Part shown: in pieces, positions 32,701 through 41,456 of the stretch
How the letters are laid out: the number at the start of each line of letters is the position of its first letter
Position numbering within the stretch: position 1 is the stretch's first letter
Source of the DNA: Phymatolithon calcareum
Taxonomy: Eukaryota; Rhodophyta; Florideophyceae; Hapalidiales
Length of the DNA: 64,000 bases
Assembly (NCBI GenBank): GCA_977006965.1
Contig: OZ345376.1
Span: 2,170,001-2,234,000, forward strand
Direction: 5' to 3'
Program-made: the position numbers and the translations under genes
Notes under the pieces: model-generated
Database searches by the model: none
Seen by the model: the letters and a program-made list of their open reading frames with translations, nothing else
Told to the model about the DNA's origin: nothing

Positions 32701-33900
32701 GCCAACATTGGCTAACATTCGGTTCTTATCAATCTCCCTCTTCATTTTGAGGTTCGCGACATCACTGGTATTCCGGATGGCGACCAACCTCTCGTGAAAT
32801 GATTTTATCTTCGACTCAGCATCGCTCACCATACTCGAGCTCATTGCTTGCCGGACTTTGCCTCGCATCAGTTGATCTTCTATGCCTTCGAGAGTCTGCA
32901 TGCACTCTTCCTGAAACTTGAAAATGGCTTCAACGCGCAAGTCGTCGATTCCTGCCTCAGGATTCAGAACAGCAATTATGCTTTCCGATGCGGCGACCGA
33001 TAGCGTTTCAAGCTCTGAGTGAAGTCTTGGCAGAATTTGGCGACCGCGAGCTCCTTCAGACACCATGTGCGCGAGTCTTGCTCCAAGCGCTACCACCTGA
33101 AAAGCTGCGCTCACGACGGTAACACCCTTGGTGACGTCAGCGACTTTTGCAGCCGTCTCCGCAACATTCGGCACACTTTCACGGAGTACCTTGACAACGA
33201 CGGCCACTGATTGCACGAAGTCTGGAATTCTGCTTGCAGAATTCAGGGTATCCGCCAATTGCAAAATGGGAGACTCAGAACCACTACCACTGAAGTGGGA
33301 AGTCCCAGCGGCGGCCGAGACAGGGGGGTTGAGCAAGTGTCGTTTTGATGCAACCTGATCGTGAATAACACTGGCAATCGCGAGGACCGGGACACCGCTC
33401 GAGACTCTAGTAGACACTAGCGTCCGATATATCTCCATCAGTGCCTTCCATGGCGCAATTCGGACTCGCAGAGCACTCATCCAGTCACTTCTCTCACTCT
33501 CAGAGCTGGCGACGATGACGACGGTCCTTCTGCCGCGCACGGCTGGGATACGTGAAAGCAGTCGACCGGAAACGCAAAGCGCTGGACCTCCGTCTGTGTT
33601 ACCTTGGAACGGGCGCACCGCATCTTCGACATCCTTCCAAGCGGATTCTGCCGGAAGGCGGACAAGTACGAGACACTCTTCGCAGCGAAAGTCCAACAGC
33701 GTGAGCGGGGCTTCCAAGTTGGCGGCATCCTTGACGTGCTTCCAGCGCAGGGCGCTCGCGAAAGCAAGCCACGCTTCCCGGGGGCTGGCCTGTGTCGACC
33801 GCGCGTTTTCCTCTGACTGGTAAACCAAGGCTTTCGGAAATAAATTTTCAGGCACATTCGCAGTTGGCGATATGGAGGGAATATGTGCGGAAGTGTTCAT
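26758..33900 (-). CDS. NB-ARC/TPR NLR-like receptor, 2380 aa
   Basis: Single uninterrupted frame from ATG at 33900. Residues ~45-155 look like a PH-type domain (ending ESERSDWMSALRVRI). Residues ~200-390 are a helical region resembling the MLKL/HeLo-like bundles seen before NLR ATPases (inference). NB-ARC spans ~410-720: P-loop GGAGKTQL near 445, Walker B ILCLDNADD near 525, WLIVTSRR, and GLPLALVQAG near 638. From ~1005 to the end run about 31 kinesin-light-chain-type TPRs of exactly 42 residues (GKGVLDEAEQLYRESLRM core). Such STAND ATPases act as ligand-triggered immune or allorecognition switches, with the repeats sensing ligand. The stop falls inside a repeat and decayed units follow, so the array was once longer. 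No intron is needed. Confidence 0.9.
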   Translation of the reverse strand: MNTSAHIPSISPTANVPENLFPKALVYQSEENARSTQASPREAWLAFASALRWKHVKDAANLEAPLTLLDFRCEECLVLVRLPAESAWKDVEDAVRPFQGNTDGGPALCVSGRLLSRIPAVRGRRTVVIVASSESERSDWMSALRVRIAPWKALMEIYRTLVSTRVSSGVPVLAIASVIHDQVASKRHLLNPPVSAAAGTSHFSGSGSESPILQLADTLNSASRIPDFVQSVAVVVKVLRESVPNVAETAAKVADVTKGVTVVSAAFQVVALGARLAHMVSEGARGRQILPRLHSELETLSVAASESIIAVLNPEAGIDDLRVEAIFKFQEECMQTLEGIEDQLMRGKVRQAMSSSMVSDAESKIKSFHERLVAIRNTSDVANLKMKREIDKNRMLANVGSSGYTEDVLPMPSLSPYFVGRRKEREMLQKILQRFGSAAITQYGGAGKTQLMVSFAELARRNGLVPGGAFWVPVAGNEAQILSSVLDFAQRLGRFYLPESDRSSVGPVIAALRRALESLEGRWILCLDNADDEEAAEVLGEIAKLAEGDCGWLIVTSRRGDPMLWPGLAEEQMLKLSPLEEEDAMCVLLKFKNAESRTARRDTAIFSALERLKYEDPEEYRALADLGGGKEIYGLAGLPLALVQAGSYIASAGITFAEYAEVYKKQWKNEDLSSVFRKAMKSCGVREEQRAIWTTWKVNMSKLDLLSRSVLGAVAMLGDRGIPERLMKRVVMECSRDESMGESSNLPYFNTVKLELVNDASLLSMENESGTTRHTFFKLHTMIRLCVRTDAGTERRACQGRALRAVHACVSQVLEEDGFNLNSLPAVYGETMQYLLPHAVSVVKEQMQVSRRIAMEMFATKSEPLANFAIDMLLSSGRAREADELCSIVLPLVSWEERKLGVRELASKLVFALTCVRTIEETKRRQDREKWFKYILLRSRARYDIGQFRDSENDARNALRTIQSEGQKWHTLSALCIPRQFRQRENGQCFYPESSICASVLHRLAIIKEHEAVFDEAEQLYRESLRMNRAVHGEDAVHPDIAASLHNLGGVMKGKGVFDEAEQLYRESLRMERAVHGEDAVHPDIAASLHNLGGVMEGKGVLDEAEQLYCESLRMYRAVHGEDAVHPSIAASLHNLGGVMEGKGVFDEAEQLYRESLRMYRAVHGEDAVHPDIAVSLDQLGGVMEGKGVLDEAEQLYRESLRMYRAVHGEDAVHPSIAASLHNLGGVMEGKGVFDEAEQLYRECLRMERAVHGEDAVHPDIAVSLDQLGGVMEGKGVFDEAEQLYRESLRMKRAVHGGDAVHPSIAASLNQLGGVMEGKGVLDEAEQLYRESLRMNRAVHGGDAVHPSIAASLHNLGGVMEGKGVLDEAEQLYRESLRMNRAVHGEDAVHPSIAASLNQLGGVMEGKGVLDEAEQLYRESLRMNRAVHGGDAVHPEIATSLHNLGGVMEGKGVLDEAEQLYRESLRMKRAVHGGDAVHPSIAASLNQLGGVMEGKGVLDEAEQLYRESLRMNRAVHGGDAVHPEIAASLHNLGGVMKGKGVLDEAEQLYRESLRMNRAVHGGDAVHPEIATSLHNLGGVMKGKIVLDEAEQLYRESLRMKHAVHGEDAVHPSIAASLNQLGGVMEGKGVLDEAEQLYRESLRMNRAVHGEDAVHPSIAVSLNQLGGVMEGKGVLDEAEQLYRESLRMNRAVHGGDAVHPDIAASLHNLGGVMEGKGVLDEAEQIYLESLRMNRAVHGEDAVHPSIAASLNQLGGVMEGKGDLDEAEQLYRESLRMNRAVHGEDAVHPDIAASLNQLGGVMEGKGVLDEAEQLYRESLRMKRAVHGEDAVHPSIAVSLNQLGGVMEGKGDLDEAEQLYRESLRMKRAVHGGDAVHSSIAASLHNLGGVMKGKGVLDEAEQLYRESLRMKRAVHGGDAVHPSIVASLNQLGGVMKGKGVLDEAEQLYRESLRMNRAVHGEDAVHPDIAASLNQLGGVMEGKGVSDEAEQLYRKSLRMMRAVHGEDAVHPEIATSLHNLGGVMEGKGVLDEAEQLYRESLRMKRAVHGGDAVHPSIAASLHNLGGVMEGKGDLDEAEQLYRESLRMKRAVHGEDAVHPSIAVSLHNLGAVMKGKGVLDEAEQLYRESLRMKRAVHGEDAVHPSIAVSLNQLGGVMKGKGVLDEAEQLYRESLRMNRAVHGGDAVHPEIAASLHNLVGVMKGKVVLDEAEQLYRESLRMNRAVHGEDAVHPSIAASLNQLGGVMEGKGDLDEAEQLYRESLRMNRAVHGEDAVHPDIAASLHNLGGVMEGKGDLDEAEQLYRESLRMKRTVHGEDAVHASIAASLNQLGGVMEGKGVFDEAEQLYCESLRMNRADAVHPDIAVSLHNLGGVMKGKGVLEEAEEV
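26760..30880 (-). repeat. 126-bp coding tandem array (TPR units)
   Basis: About 32 head-to-tail 126-bp units. Most bases are invariant; changes cluster at a few codons: the residue before RAVHG (N/K/Y/E/M), HG(E/G)D, HP(S/D/E)IA, (A/V/T)SL, (HN/NQ/DQ)LGG, M(E/K)GKG, and (V/D)(L/F/S)DEA. Variants are shuffled between units, which suggests recombination between repeats. Confidence 0.95.
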
Positions 33901-35933
33901 TGACGAGTACTGAAGTTGGTTCTCGGGCGTGCGAAAATTAGGGAAGAGAGAACGGTTCAGTGTTCATAAGGGCGTGTGCGACGAAGAGGTGACATACAGT
34001 ACAACTGTACATTGTTAACATTGTACAGTTGTATGTCAAGATTGCAGAAAATATCAGTGCACTGTGATTCGAATCTCGACACACAGTAGGCGAAATCTCG
34101 TGATATAAGCGAGATATGGCTTTCCCCCACTCCAGGGAGCCCTATGAAATCATAACCATGCACTGTAATTCGAAAATATCGAATTTATGACATGTACTGC
34201 ATTATTGCTGCAAGGCTCTTGCCTTGCCGCAACAATTTTGTCGCACCAATCAGGAAAACAATCTGGCAGAATACAGTATGACCTGGACGGAGACAAAAGA
34301 CTGGAAACCGAGCTGCACTAAACTTTGCTACAGTATTCAGCGAGACCATCATCGAGTGCATGGAAAACGAAGAAGGACGGCATTGAAATCAAGATGTTAT
34401 CAAAAATTAACTGCCTAACTTTGCATTCATACTGTTTCATGAGGTGCATGGCATGCAAAAAGTGAACCAGTGGTGACAATAACAATAGCAAAGGCGGCAG
34501 TTCTGTCATGGTACTAGTTCGCCAGATACCGTTGTTGTCGTCGATCAAATTCCATCCTCACCAGCACTGTCATGCAACTTTCGATAAGAAACTGATGAAG
34601 AGTGTGTACAGTACTATCAGCTTCATAGCAGATGAGGCCAATGGCTGTGGCTGAAAAGCCCTGAATGAAAGGAAAGGGAATGCGGCTAAACAGCCGATGG
34701 GAAAAAGGAACAAGGATGGCTGTGAAGCAAGAATGGTAAGTGTATTGATCGTGTCTCCCTCTGTCTATCGGTCGATGACGGCGTGCTATCTACTGATACG
34801 ACGCGCAATCTATGCCTCTGGTCTGAGCGCGAGAGCGTGTTCAAGCAACTCAGGAACGGAGGGTCTGGACGAGGAGGGAATGAGAGAAGAAAATGCGTGC
34901 GGAATATGTGCCGGCGCGCAGTTGTTGCTGACTGGCGCGAGAATGCGCGATGGATTGAATCCAGCCTGCTAGTGATTCCAAATAGGGGATCACTTTGGTG
35001 GGAGCTGGTTTCGGATGACGCGCGATGTGGAGCGATTGGTGTTCGTATAGTACAGTAGAAGAAGAGGAAGTTGCCGCGTTTTCACGTCCTCTTTCCACGA
35101 CCTCACGTTAGCAAAACAACGAACATCTGTGAGTGAGTTATCAGAGGGGCATTCTTGAGAATTCATCAAAAATCGAGGCATATGATAGACCCAGTCAGAA
35201 AAGTCCTTACCAGTCATTGTTTCGTAGACTGGTTATGATACAAGGACGCGGCATAGGTTTTCAGTGGCTGATCACGGTGCAACGTTGATTTGCAACTTTA
35301 GCTCCAGATGTTTTCACGCACTTTTGAGCAAAAACTTAAAACATCACGAAAAGTTTGGTTGAAACTAGAAATCACTATGAGAAAAACTGCACCTGGGACT
35401 TACACTGGAACCGGCTCGGACACGTTCTGAGACCGGACGAGCAGCGGTCTGTGAGCCAGGCGGCTCTGCAATGCATCCTGGTACTACCAAAATTAATCTT
35501 TGATGACGCCCCGGGGCTGATGGGTAAATCGCCCTCCATCTCACGAAGGATCGTGTAAAGTGGGAGAAATCTAGTCTAGGCCTTTAAAACGTTGCTAGTC
35601 GTGGCGGCGGACGGCACAGTAGGAATTAATAAACAGATAAAGCTTATCTTCGCGGTAAAGACCCGATTTCAATAAGTTAAAGCCACTTCCACTTCAACTG
35701 CCGTGCCGTGCCGTGCCAAGTGACGAAATTGAAGAAGATATTAATCTGGGCTTGTAACCTCCTGCATAAAACTGCTGTATATGCTCCTATCTAAAACAGA
35801 GCGCATTTGCTATCACTTCTCACACCTGCTGAACCAAATGCGAGTCATGCCCACCGCCATCGCACAGGACAACTGACACCCGTGCTGCTACAGCCACGCG
35901 CGCATCAGTCCAAAATTTTCCCTCTTCCTTCCC
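33901..35933. other. Intergenic between NLR and SDR, no supported gene
   Basis: Contains the presumed NLR promoter, with a long hairpin at 33990-34037, and a GTGCC-type short repeat near 35700. Open frames of 60-90 codons (34697-35058, 35355-35558) have no homology cue or consistent codon pattern and are not called. Confidence 0.5.
33990..34037. promoter_or_regulatory. Imperfect palindrome upstream of the NLR gene
   Basis: GACATAC...CAACTGTAC..TGTTAACA..GTACAGTTGTATGTC forms a hairpin of about 45 nt, 90-140 bp upstream of the NLR start. It could be an operator-like site, a foldback relic or a transcript hairpin; nothing decides between these. Confidence 0.35.
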
Positions 35934-36707
35934 TCAAAGCCTGCTATGCATCCCACCCGCCACAACAACAGTTTCCCCAGTGATATACCTCGCCTTCTCC
36001 GAGCAAAGAAACGCCACAACATCGCTTACATCCTCAGGTTCCCCAATTCTCTGCATAGGAATAATCTTCCTAAGTGCGTCCTCACCACTCCCCTCCCACA
36101 AAACCTTACTAAAATTCGTCCGAATAAGCCCAGGCGCAACCCCAACAACGCGAACCTCAGGCCCCATCTCATTAGCAAGCACCCTCACAAGCGCATGCAG
36201 CGCCGCCTTCGTCACCGAGTACAATCCAATACTCGGCATCGGCGCATACCCAGCAATACTCCCCAGCAACACAACGACAGCACCATCAGCAAAATGCGGC
36301 GAGGCATCGCGCACGGTTGCCGCCGCCGCCTGCACGTTGAGGGAGAGCATTTTCGAAAAATCCTTCCCAGAACCACGCAGCGCCGCACCGCGCGACGTCG
36401 AGCTCGCCGCGCATACGATTAGCGCGTGCAGCTTGCCGTACCGGATGGCGTGCCGCACCAGCTCGCCGCGCGCGGGCGCGTCTTCGGCGTGGCAGGCGAG
36501 GCCGGACGCGGAGTGGCCGACCTTCCGCAGACGGGATACGGCGGCGGAGACACGGTCGCTGGAACGCGAGGAGACTACAGCATGATAGCCCTGCTCGCAA
36601 AGGGCACGCGCGCAGGCGAGGCCGATGCCGGACGTCGCGCCCGTCAGCAGCGCGACGCGCGCAGATGCCGGCGGGTGCGGAGGCGATGGGGGGTCTGTTG
36701 ACGACAT
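35934..36707 (-). CDS. DHRS4: Short-chain dehydrogenase/reductase, DHRS4-like, peroxisomal
   Basis: 257 residues, intronless. The Rossmann dinucleotide motif TGATSGIG is at ~20-27, with arginine-rich SSRSSDR after beta-2 favouring NADP(H). Catalytic residues are visible: Asn in LNVQAA, Ser in LLGSIAGY, and Y-x3-K in YSVTK. The NNAG-type motif reads CAAS, a departure from the usual Asn. The C-terminal half (GLIRTNFSKVLW, GEPEDVSDVVAFLCSE, YITGETVVVAGG) follows the DHRS4 pattern. The protein ends in SRL, a peroxisomal PTS1 signal also found on mammalian DHRS4. Likely a carbonyl or retinal-type reductase in peroxisomes; the substrate is unknown. Codons are GC-rich compared with the transposon-filled flanks. 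Confidence 0.88.
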   Translation of the reverse strand: MSSTDPPSPPHPPASARVALLTGATSGIGLACARALCEQGYHAVVSSRSSDRVSAAVSRLRKVGHSASGLACHAEDAPARGELVRHAIRYGKLHALIVCAASSTSRGAALRGSGKDFSKMLSLNVQAAAATVRDASPHFADGAVVVLLGSIAGYAPMPSIGLYSVTKAALHALVRVLANEMGPEVRVVGVAPGLIRTNFSKVLWEGSGEDALRKIIPMQRIGEPEDVSDVVAFLCSEKARYITGETVVVAGGMHSRL

Positions 36708-37205
36708 TGGCGCGGCTGGCTGCGGCGTTACTTGCTTGACATCAATTGCAGAAAGTCGTCAGCACCCATGGGTGGATCAACGGATCATTCGTCATGTGTA
36801 CCGTTATGATTGGCGAAGGAAGTGATCGTCATCTCAAGTCTCACTGTAAAGAAAGACGGTTGAATTCATGGCACAGGTGGTAAATGCCACGTGTGTGCAG
36901 AGGTACAGTGGATTGCATTCCCGCCACAGTACACTGGGTCGCGGTCGACCCTTTTCGGGAAACAGTAAATTGACCGTCAGCGCTGTGAGTACCTTTTTCA
37001 GATCCGTTCCTCGCCATCGCCGCTTCATTTTACGAAACGAAACAGTGGCACTCCCGACGAGCAGCGGCAGCTCTATTTAATCACCGCCGGCCGGCATACA
37101 GGGCGCTGTATCTGACAACTTGCCGCACTTCTACCTCGCACAGACCCCGCCCCGGTCCCTCCGCACAAGTCGCGCTGAGGCGACGTTCAACTCCATTCCT
37201 CCACA
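36708..37205. promoter_or_regulatory. Divergent promoter region, SDR / CBM48 gene
   Basis: A ~500-bp gap between two divergently transcribed genes, with no frame of its own. A TATA-like CTATTTAATC lies at 37072-37081, about 125 bp upstream of the CBM48 start. GC-rich direct CCGGCCGGC occurs near 37087. The assignment rests on position only. Confidence 0.4.
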
Positions 37206-37718
37206 ATGTTCCGCACCGCCAGCAGCAAGCCGTAAGTCCCCTCCCCCTTTCGATTCGCTTCCGTCTTCCCCCTTCGCCCTCTAACCCTCACCTTAATTCC
37301 CACGCACGCACGCAGGAAGACCGCGGAGGGCGTGAAGACCGAATTCGTCTTTGCCGACGGCGCAAAGGACGACGTGCAACTCTCAGGCGACTGGAACGAC
37401 TGGAAGGCCATCCAGATGTTTCACGAAGGCGGTGGCATGTGGTCGGTCGTCACGCCGGTACCGCCAGGTCCGCACGAGTTCAAGTTTATCGTGGATGGTG
37501 AGTGGAAACATTCGCGACGTCATCCTACCATCGGTATTGATGACACCTCGCTTAATAATGTGCGCTACGTCCTGCCGGAACCGGATCTCGGCGCAGGGGA
37601 TGGGACGAAGACATCCGTGAGACCGACGCGACGCGATTCGAGGGCCAGTACCGCTGCGAGCGATATCACTACGGGACGGAAGAAGAAGGGCGGTGGATTC
37701 TTCAGTAAGAATAAGTAA
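37206..37718 (+). CDS. Small CBM48 (AMPK-beta-type) glycogen-binding protein
   Basis: Two exons: 37206-37231 and 37316-37718, with an 84-nt GT-AG intron (GTAAGT...CGCAG) after codon 8. The product is 143 residues. A single AMPK1-type CBM48 spans ~15-95: VKTEFVFADGAKDDVQLSG, then DWNDW, GGGMWSVVTPVPPGPHEFKF and the carbohydrate-binding type Trp/Lys in DGEWKH. The tail is basic and Gly-rich (GRKKKGGGFFSKNK). The fold binds alpha-glucan such as floridean starch or glycogen. No kinase-binding C-terminal domain of true AMPK-beta is present. It lies convergent to a paralogue at 37978-39073, so the pair arose by inverted duplication. Function beyond glucan binding is inference. Confidence 0.85.
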
Positions 37719-37977
37719 CTACAACTATGCTCGTCCGTCGTCGCGCTACCTCTGTTTCGCCACGTCTTGCGCATTCGGTATCGTTCCTGCCTGCCGCGCG
37801 CGGAGTATGACCGACTGACCGCTGAAAGGCTTCGTTTTGCTCGAAGTGTTTTATTCGCCAGAACAAGTAGTTGACGGAAGTGTGCGAAGGTTACGCCAAG
37901 TTGACGCACGCACACACACACACACGCGATACATTTTTTTAAAACTTTGGTATTCACGTAAAGTAACATTCTCTACG
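37719..37977. other. Convergent 3' gap with (CA)n microsatellite
   Basis: Separates the two convergent CBM48 genes. A run of about ten CA dinucleotides lies at 37909-37926. No gene. Confidence 0.6.
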
Positions 37978-39073
37978 TCAGATTGCAACACAACACCCCT
38001 TTTTCTTCTTCTCGGCCCGTCTGGTAGCTCCAGCCGGTGCAGTGCCTGCGACGGGTGTCATAGCGGCCGGCTTCGGCTTTTGCTTCGGCGGTCCGCGAAT
38101 AACACGAATATTATTCATCGTCGACGGGTCATCACCGACCGTCGGATGTCTGGTCGAATGTTTCCATTCCTCGTCCACCACAAATTTAAACTCCTGTGTG
38201 CCCGCTGGGACCGGCGTCACTACAGACCACATTCCACCGCCTTCGTGATACATCTGAATTGGCATCCATCCGTTCCATGCACCGGATAGTTTCACGTCGT
38301 TCTCCGCACCGTCTGCCCAGACGAATTCGGTCTTCACCATTATCTCCTCCTCGGATTCTGAACCTTCTCGATTACTGCTCTTGCTGTTCCTTCGCGACGA
38401 CGCTTGGCGAGTCGCCGCGGCTTCTGCGCCTGTTTTGTAACCGCCTTGCAATGATGGTACCGTATCTTTCATTGAATTCTGCTGGACGCGTTGTAAATAT
38501 GTGCCGTGCAACCAAAGGAATGAATCGTGTGTGTGTGTGAGTGTTAGTCGGTACCGAGAAATGAGACAAGAATCCATTCATCCGAAGGACGCAATGCAGT
38601 GAAAAACTTACCGCGTTCATATCAACGCCGATCGGCTCAACTTCATCAACATCATCACCACCACCCGCAGTCACCACAGGAGTAGCACGCACAACTGCCT
38701 GCACCGCCTTCTTCGACGCAACACGCACAACGTCGCTCGGAACATCACTCTCAACCTTTTTCGCACTCGGCGGCGGCGGCAGAGCCGCCCTTGTCGCCCC
38801 GCCACCCGCGCTCGGCGGTGGTGGTGGTGGCACCGGAGGCGGCGCCCCGCCCCCCGTAGCGCGCGCCACAGCCGGCGGTGGCGGCGGCGGCGGAGGCGCG
38901 GCCCCGACAGAAGGCACTGGCGGTTCCGGCGGCCCCGCCATTGCGGGCGCATCCGTCGGCGCCAGCGGCGCGGCCCGACCGGACGGCGGAGGAGGTGGCG
39001 GCGCCCGTGTGCCGCCGCCCGGCATGGGGGCCGGCGGCGGCGGAGGGGGCGGCGGTGGCGGCGGGCCCGACAT
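37978..39073 (-). CDS. Polyproline/CBM48 protein with C-terminal CaaX box
   Basis: Exon 1 is 39073-38612 and exon 2 is 38478-37978, joined by a 133-nt intron (GTAAGT...CAG) in phase 0. The product is about 320 residues. Residues 1-130 are FH1-like polyproline (MSGPPPPPPPPPPP and several further P8-P10 runs) that could bind profilin, SH3 or WW partners. A Ser/Arg-rich linker follows, then CBM48 at ~201-282 (VKTEFVWADGAENDVKLSG, GGGMWSVVTPVPAG, DEEWKH). A basic patch KKKKGCCVAI ends the protein: CVAI is a CaaX prenylation signal with a second Cys for possible palmitoylation. It therefore looks like a membrane-tethered glucan-binding scaffold. The intron holds a (TG)n tract. The promoter and start region were duplicated upstream of the chimera at 40978-41328. 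Confidence 0.82.
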
Positions 39074-40977
39074 CTCGGCGCCTCACTCTACTTCTCGGCT
39101 TGCAAACGGATGACCGACTGAGTGACGGCGCTGTCTCTTGCGTGGACTGCCACTGCCACAGTCAATGCGCTAAGTAGTCGCATGTGTGTCGCATACCGCA
39201 GGCTGAGGGGCGCGGGAAAGAGGGCGTCGGCGACGGATGGCGATTGCGTGGCGCATTGCGGTTTGCCGATTTGGGAGATGTGAGTGAGCCGCCCGTTTGC
39301 GGCCGCTGAATTAAGGACGTGCCCTAATTCGGTGCAGGCACGCGCGCGCGATTCATGGGGATAATATAGGGCGAAGATGATCTTTGCACGGCAAGTGGCG
39401 GAAGCGCATGCGGCGTGGCGCCGCGTTGCGCGCATTTCCGCGGGGTTGGGCACTTAAGGCATGGCGCTTGCGCTGAAGTGGTGCTCGCGGGTGTATATGT
39501 GGCTGTGAAGCAGATGGCGGTTGTGCAATATTCATTATTGACAGGTTGGTTGCCGTGGATAAATTTTAGACATAAAAACTAAGCTGTCTTTTTTACCCTT
39601 TCAGTAACAAGCGCAGATGAAGCATGGCACAAGGGCTGAGAATTTCTTACTCTTGTTGCCTGACGACTGAGACATGGGTAGAAGAAAAGTAGCGGATATT
39701 CCACGGACTGAGAAAGACTAGCGGTCCACATCGTTCATTACCGCTCGAACACAATCGACAATATCAGTGTAAGTACCAAAGTATGTAGATCTTTTTGTCC
39801 TGTAATCCACGCACCCGCGAGCGGCACAGGATTCCTGCACTTGCTGAGAAGAAACGCGTCCTACAACAGGTTTGCAAGAGGCAGAGAAGCCACTCGGAAC
39901 CTTGGAAACATCGATTGTGGACCGGTCAGGCAGGTGAGGGTGCAATGCGTCATTCAGCAACATGTTCAATCTTTGGTGATGTACCGGGCTGTTACGCGTA
40001 ATCCGCTCTAAAGTTTCGCCGAATGGGTGCAGTAGAAGCAACTTGTACCATCGAAACGCTGGAAAATGAGTGAATGCACCGCGTAAGAGACACCCAGAGC
40101 TGCGGGAAGGGTTCATTGGACGCTCGATGCAAAGCGGAAACGACGTTTAACTCCTTCGGTCTCTAGAAGGCTGTTTCATTTCTCCAGCGCACTGTAGAAT
40201 AATTGGTCAGCACATGCAGCGCCTTCTTGGCGGTGAACCAGTTCGTGCCGTGACTGATGCCGACGCCCGGCATTGACGGGGGCAAGTGGTTCGACGACAG
40301 ATCCGCATGAGTGACCAGCGGGTCCGAGGCTCAGTGGCTGCGTGGGTGGCGCGATTCGTGGGGCGTTGTGGAATCGACGAGATCTCGTCGAGTGTACTGC
40401 AGTTGACTTCTTTGCGCTCCACGCTCATCTAAAGTCGCACACAATTTGTTTTGATTACGACCATTCAAGCACGAATAGAGTCCTGCACATTAAGGGGATT
40501 GCACGCAGCTTGTTGGTCGCTCTCCACCAAGATTGAATGCTGAGGTTGCCATCAAGACAAAACTGCCAACATAATTTCGGCACACACACGCGCTCCATCG
40601 TTGATGAACCAATAAGCCTCTACAGTTGGGATACATTTGGAGTCGGTCGTTTTTCAATGGACAGAGCTTTAACGAATAGACAATGCGTTTTCGCAAGAGT
40701 AATGACACAAGGGATACTATTCCCGGAAATACAAACATAGCTGAGCAGTTGATCACCAGGAATATACACATAAAGATAACCCATATTACTTCAACAAGCT
40801 GCACAACGACTGGTGTGTGAGCCGATTGAAGATCGAGAAAGTTAGAGAGAAGCATAGGGTCCTTCGACCACCCACAAGGGATGAGGTCCAATATTGGTCC
40901 CAAGCATGATGTTGCCTCAAAAAAACGAAGCCCAATTTACGCGTCATCAATTGTGCATCCTGAAAGCACCCATGAGA
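39074..40977 (-). repeat. Tandem duplication unit 1: promoter P and spacer D
   Basis: 39080-40970 aligns with 41390-43740 (hAT MITE excluded) in the same orientation. 39080-39560 is the 5' flank of the polyproline/CBM48 gene (P), and 39700-40970 is the spacer downstream of the glutaredoxin-like gene (D). Identity by eye is roughly 85-90%. It is non-coding except for a possible short membrane peptide (next entry). Confidence 0.75.
40490..40903 (-). CDS. Hypothetical membrane-peptide frame in spacer D
   Basis: 137 codons with a hydrophobic stretch (VIWVIFMCIFLVINCSAMFVF, then GIVSLVSLLL) that could form two transmembrane helices. The same stretch is kept at 43570-43480 in unit 2 with changes, but the frame around it is broken there. 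It is an orphan with no known family, probably a gene relic within the duplicated spacer. Confidence 0.25.
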   Translation of the reverse strand: MGPILDLIPCGWSKDPMLLSNFLDLQSAHTPVVVQLVEVIWVIFMCIFLVINCSAMFVFPGIVSLVSLLLRKRIVYSLKLCPLKNDRLQMYPNCRGLLVHQRWSACVCRNYVGSFVLMATSAFNLGGERPTSCVQSP

Positions 40978-41328
40978 TTACTGATTGGTGCTACACTGAT
41001 CGCCATAATCGCCTGCGTTACGAAGAATGTCCTTCAAATGACCAGCGCTGTTCAGCGCAATGACATCGTTGAGTGACCCCTTGCATTCACCGGTGATCCA
41101 TAACTGTGGGAAGGAGACTCCGGCAGATACGCGCACAGTCGCTTCACGCCATTCAACGCCTTTCGCGCCAACGTCGATGATTTCGGGCGACCCGTCATAC
41201 GCACAGTTGACAGCATCAAGCATCAGCAAGAAGGATTTTCCTTGCCCTTCCGTGACTATAACCACGCCGGAATTTTCGAGCACTGACTTCAACTCTTCTT
41301 CAGCGGATTGCGGAGGCGGCATCGACAT
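40978..41328 (-). CDS. Chimeric single-domain glutaredoxin-like protein
   Basis: 116 residues from ATG 41328. The start context GCCGAGATGTCG and the sequence upstream match those of the polyproline/CBM48 gene (39073). From QSAEEELKSV onward the protein matches the second domain of the 498-residue gene at 43743-45239 (about 90% identical). The domain has a thioredoxin-fold pattern with cis-Pro motif SFPQLW and GSLNDVIAL, but GQGKSFLLML replaces the active-site CPYC/CGFS. No redox cysteine pair remains. The frame has stayed open despite divergence of the flanks, hinting at function. An in-frame extension to 41433 starts in the duplicated 5' flank and is less likely. Confidence 0.7.
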   Translation of the reverse strand: MSMPPPQSAEEELKSVLENSGVVIVTEGQGKSFLLMLDAVNCAYDGSPEIIDVGAKGVEWREATVRVSAGVSFPQLWITGECKGSLNDVIALNSAGHLKDILRNAGDYGDQCSTNQ

Positions 41329-41456
41329 CTCGGCACCTAGAGAGCACTCTTCTTCTTCTTCTCGGAGCGCTTCACTTCGCAAAGGAGGCTGATACGGATG
41401 AGGGACTGCTTTGTCTCTTGCATGGACTGCCACTACTGATCAATTAATGCGCGACG

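Noticed and set aside
34055-34090. Possible tRNA T-arm around GATTCGAATC
   Set aside because: The surrounding sequence makes a different hairpin and lacks other tRNA arms.
34697-35098. Overlapping 75-91 codon frames on both strands
   Set aside because: No homology cue, no consistent codon pattern, mutually overlapping.
35946-36825. Plus-strand frames across the SDR gene
   Set aside because: Antisense shadows of a GC-rich coding region with clear SDR motifs on the minus strand.
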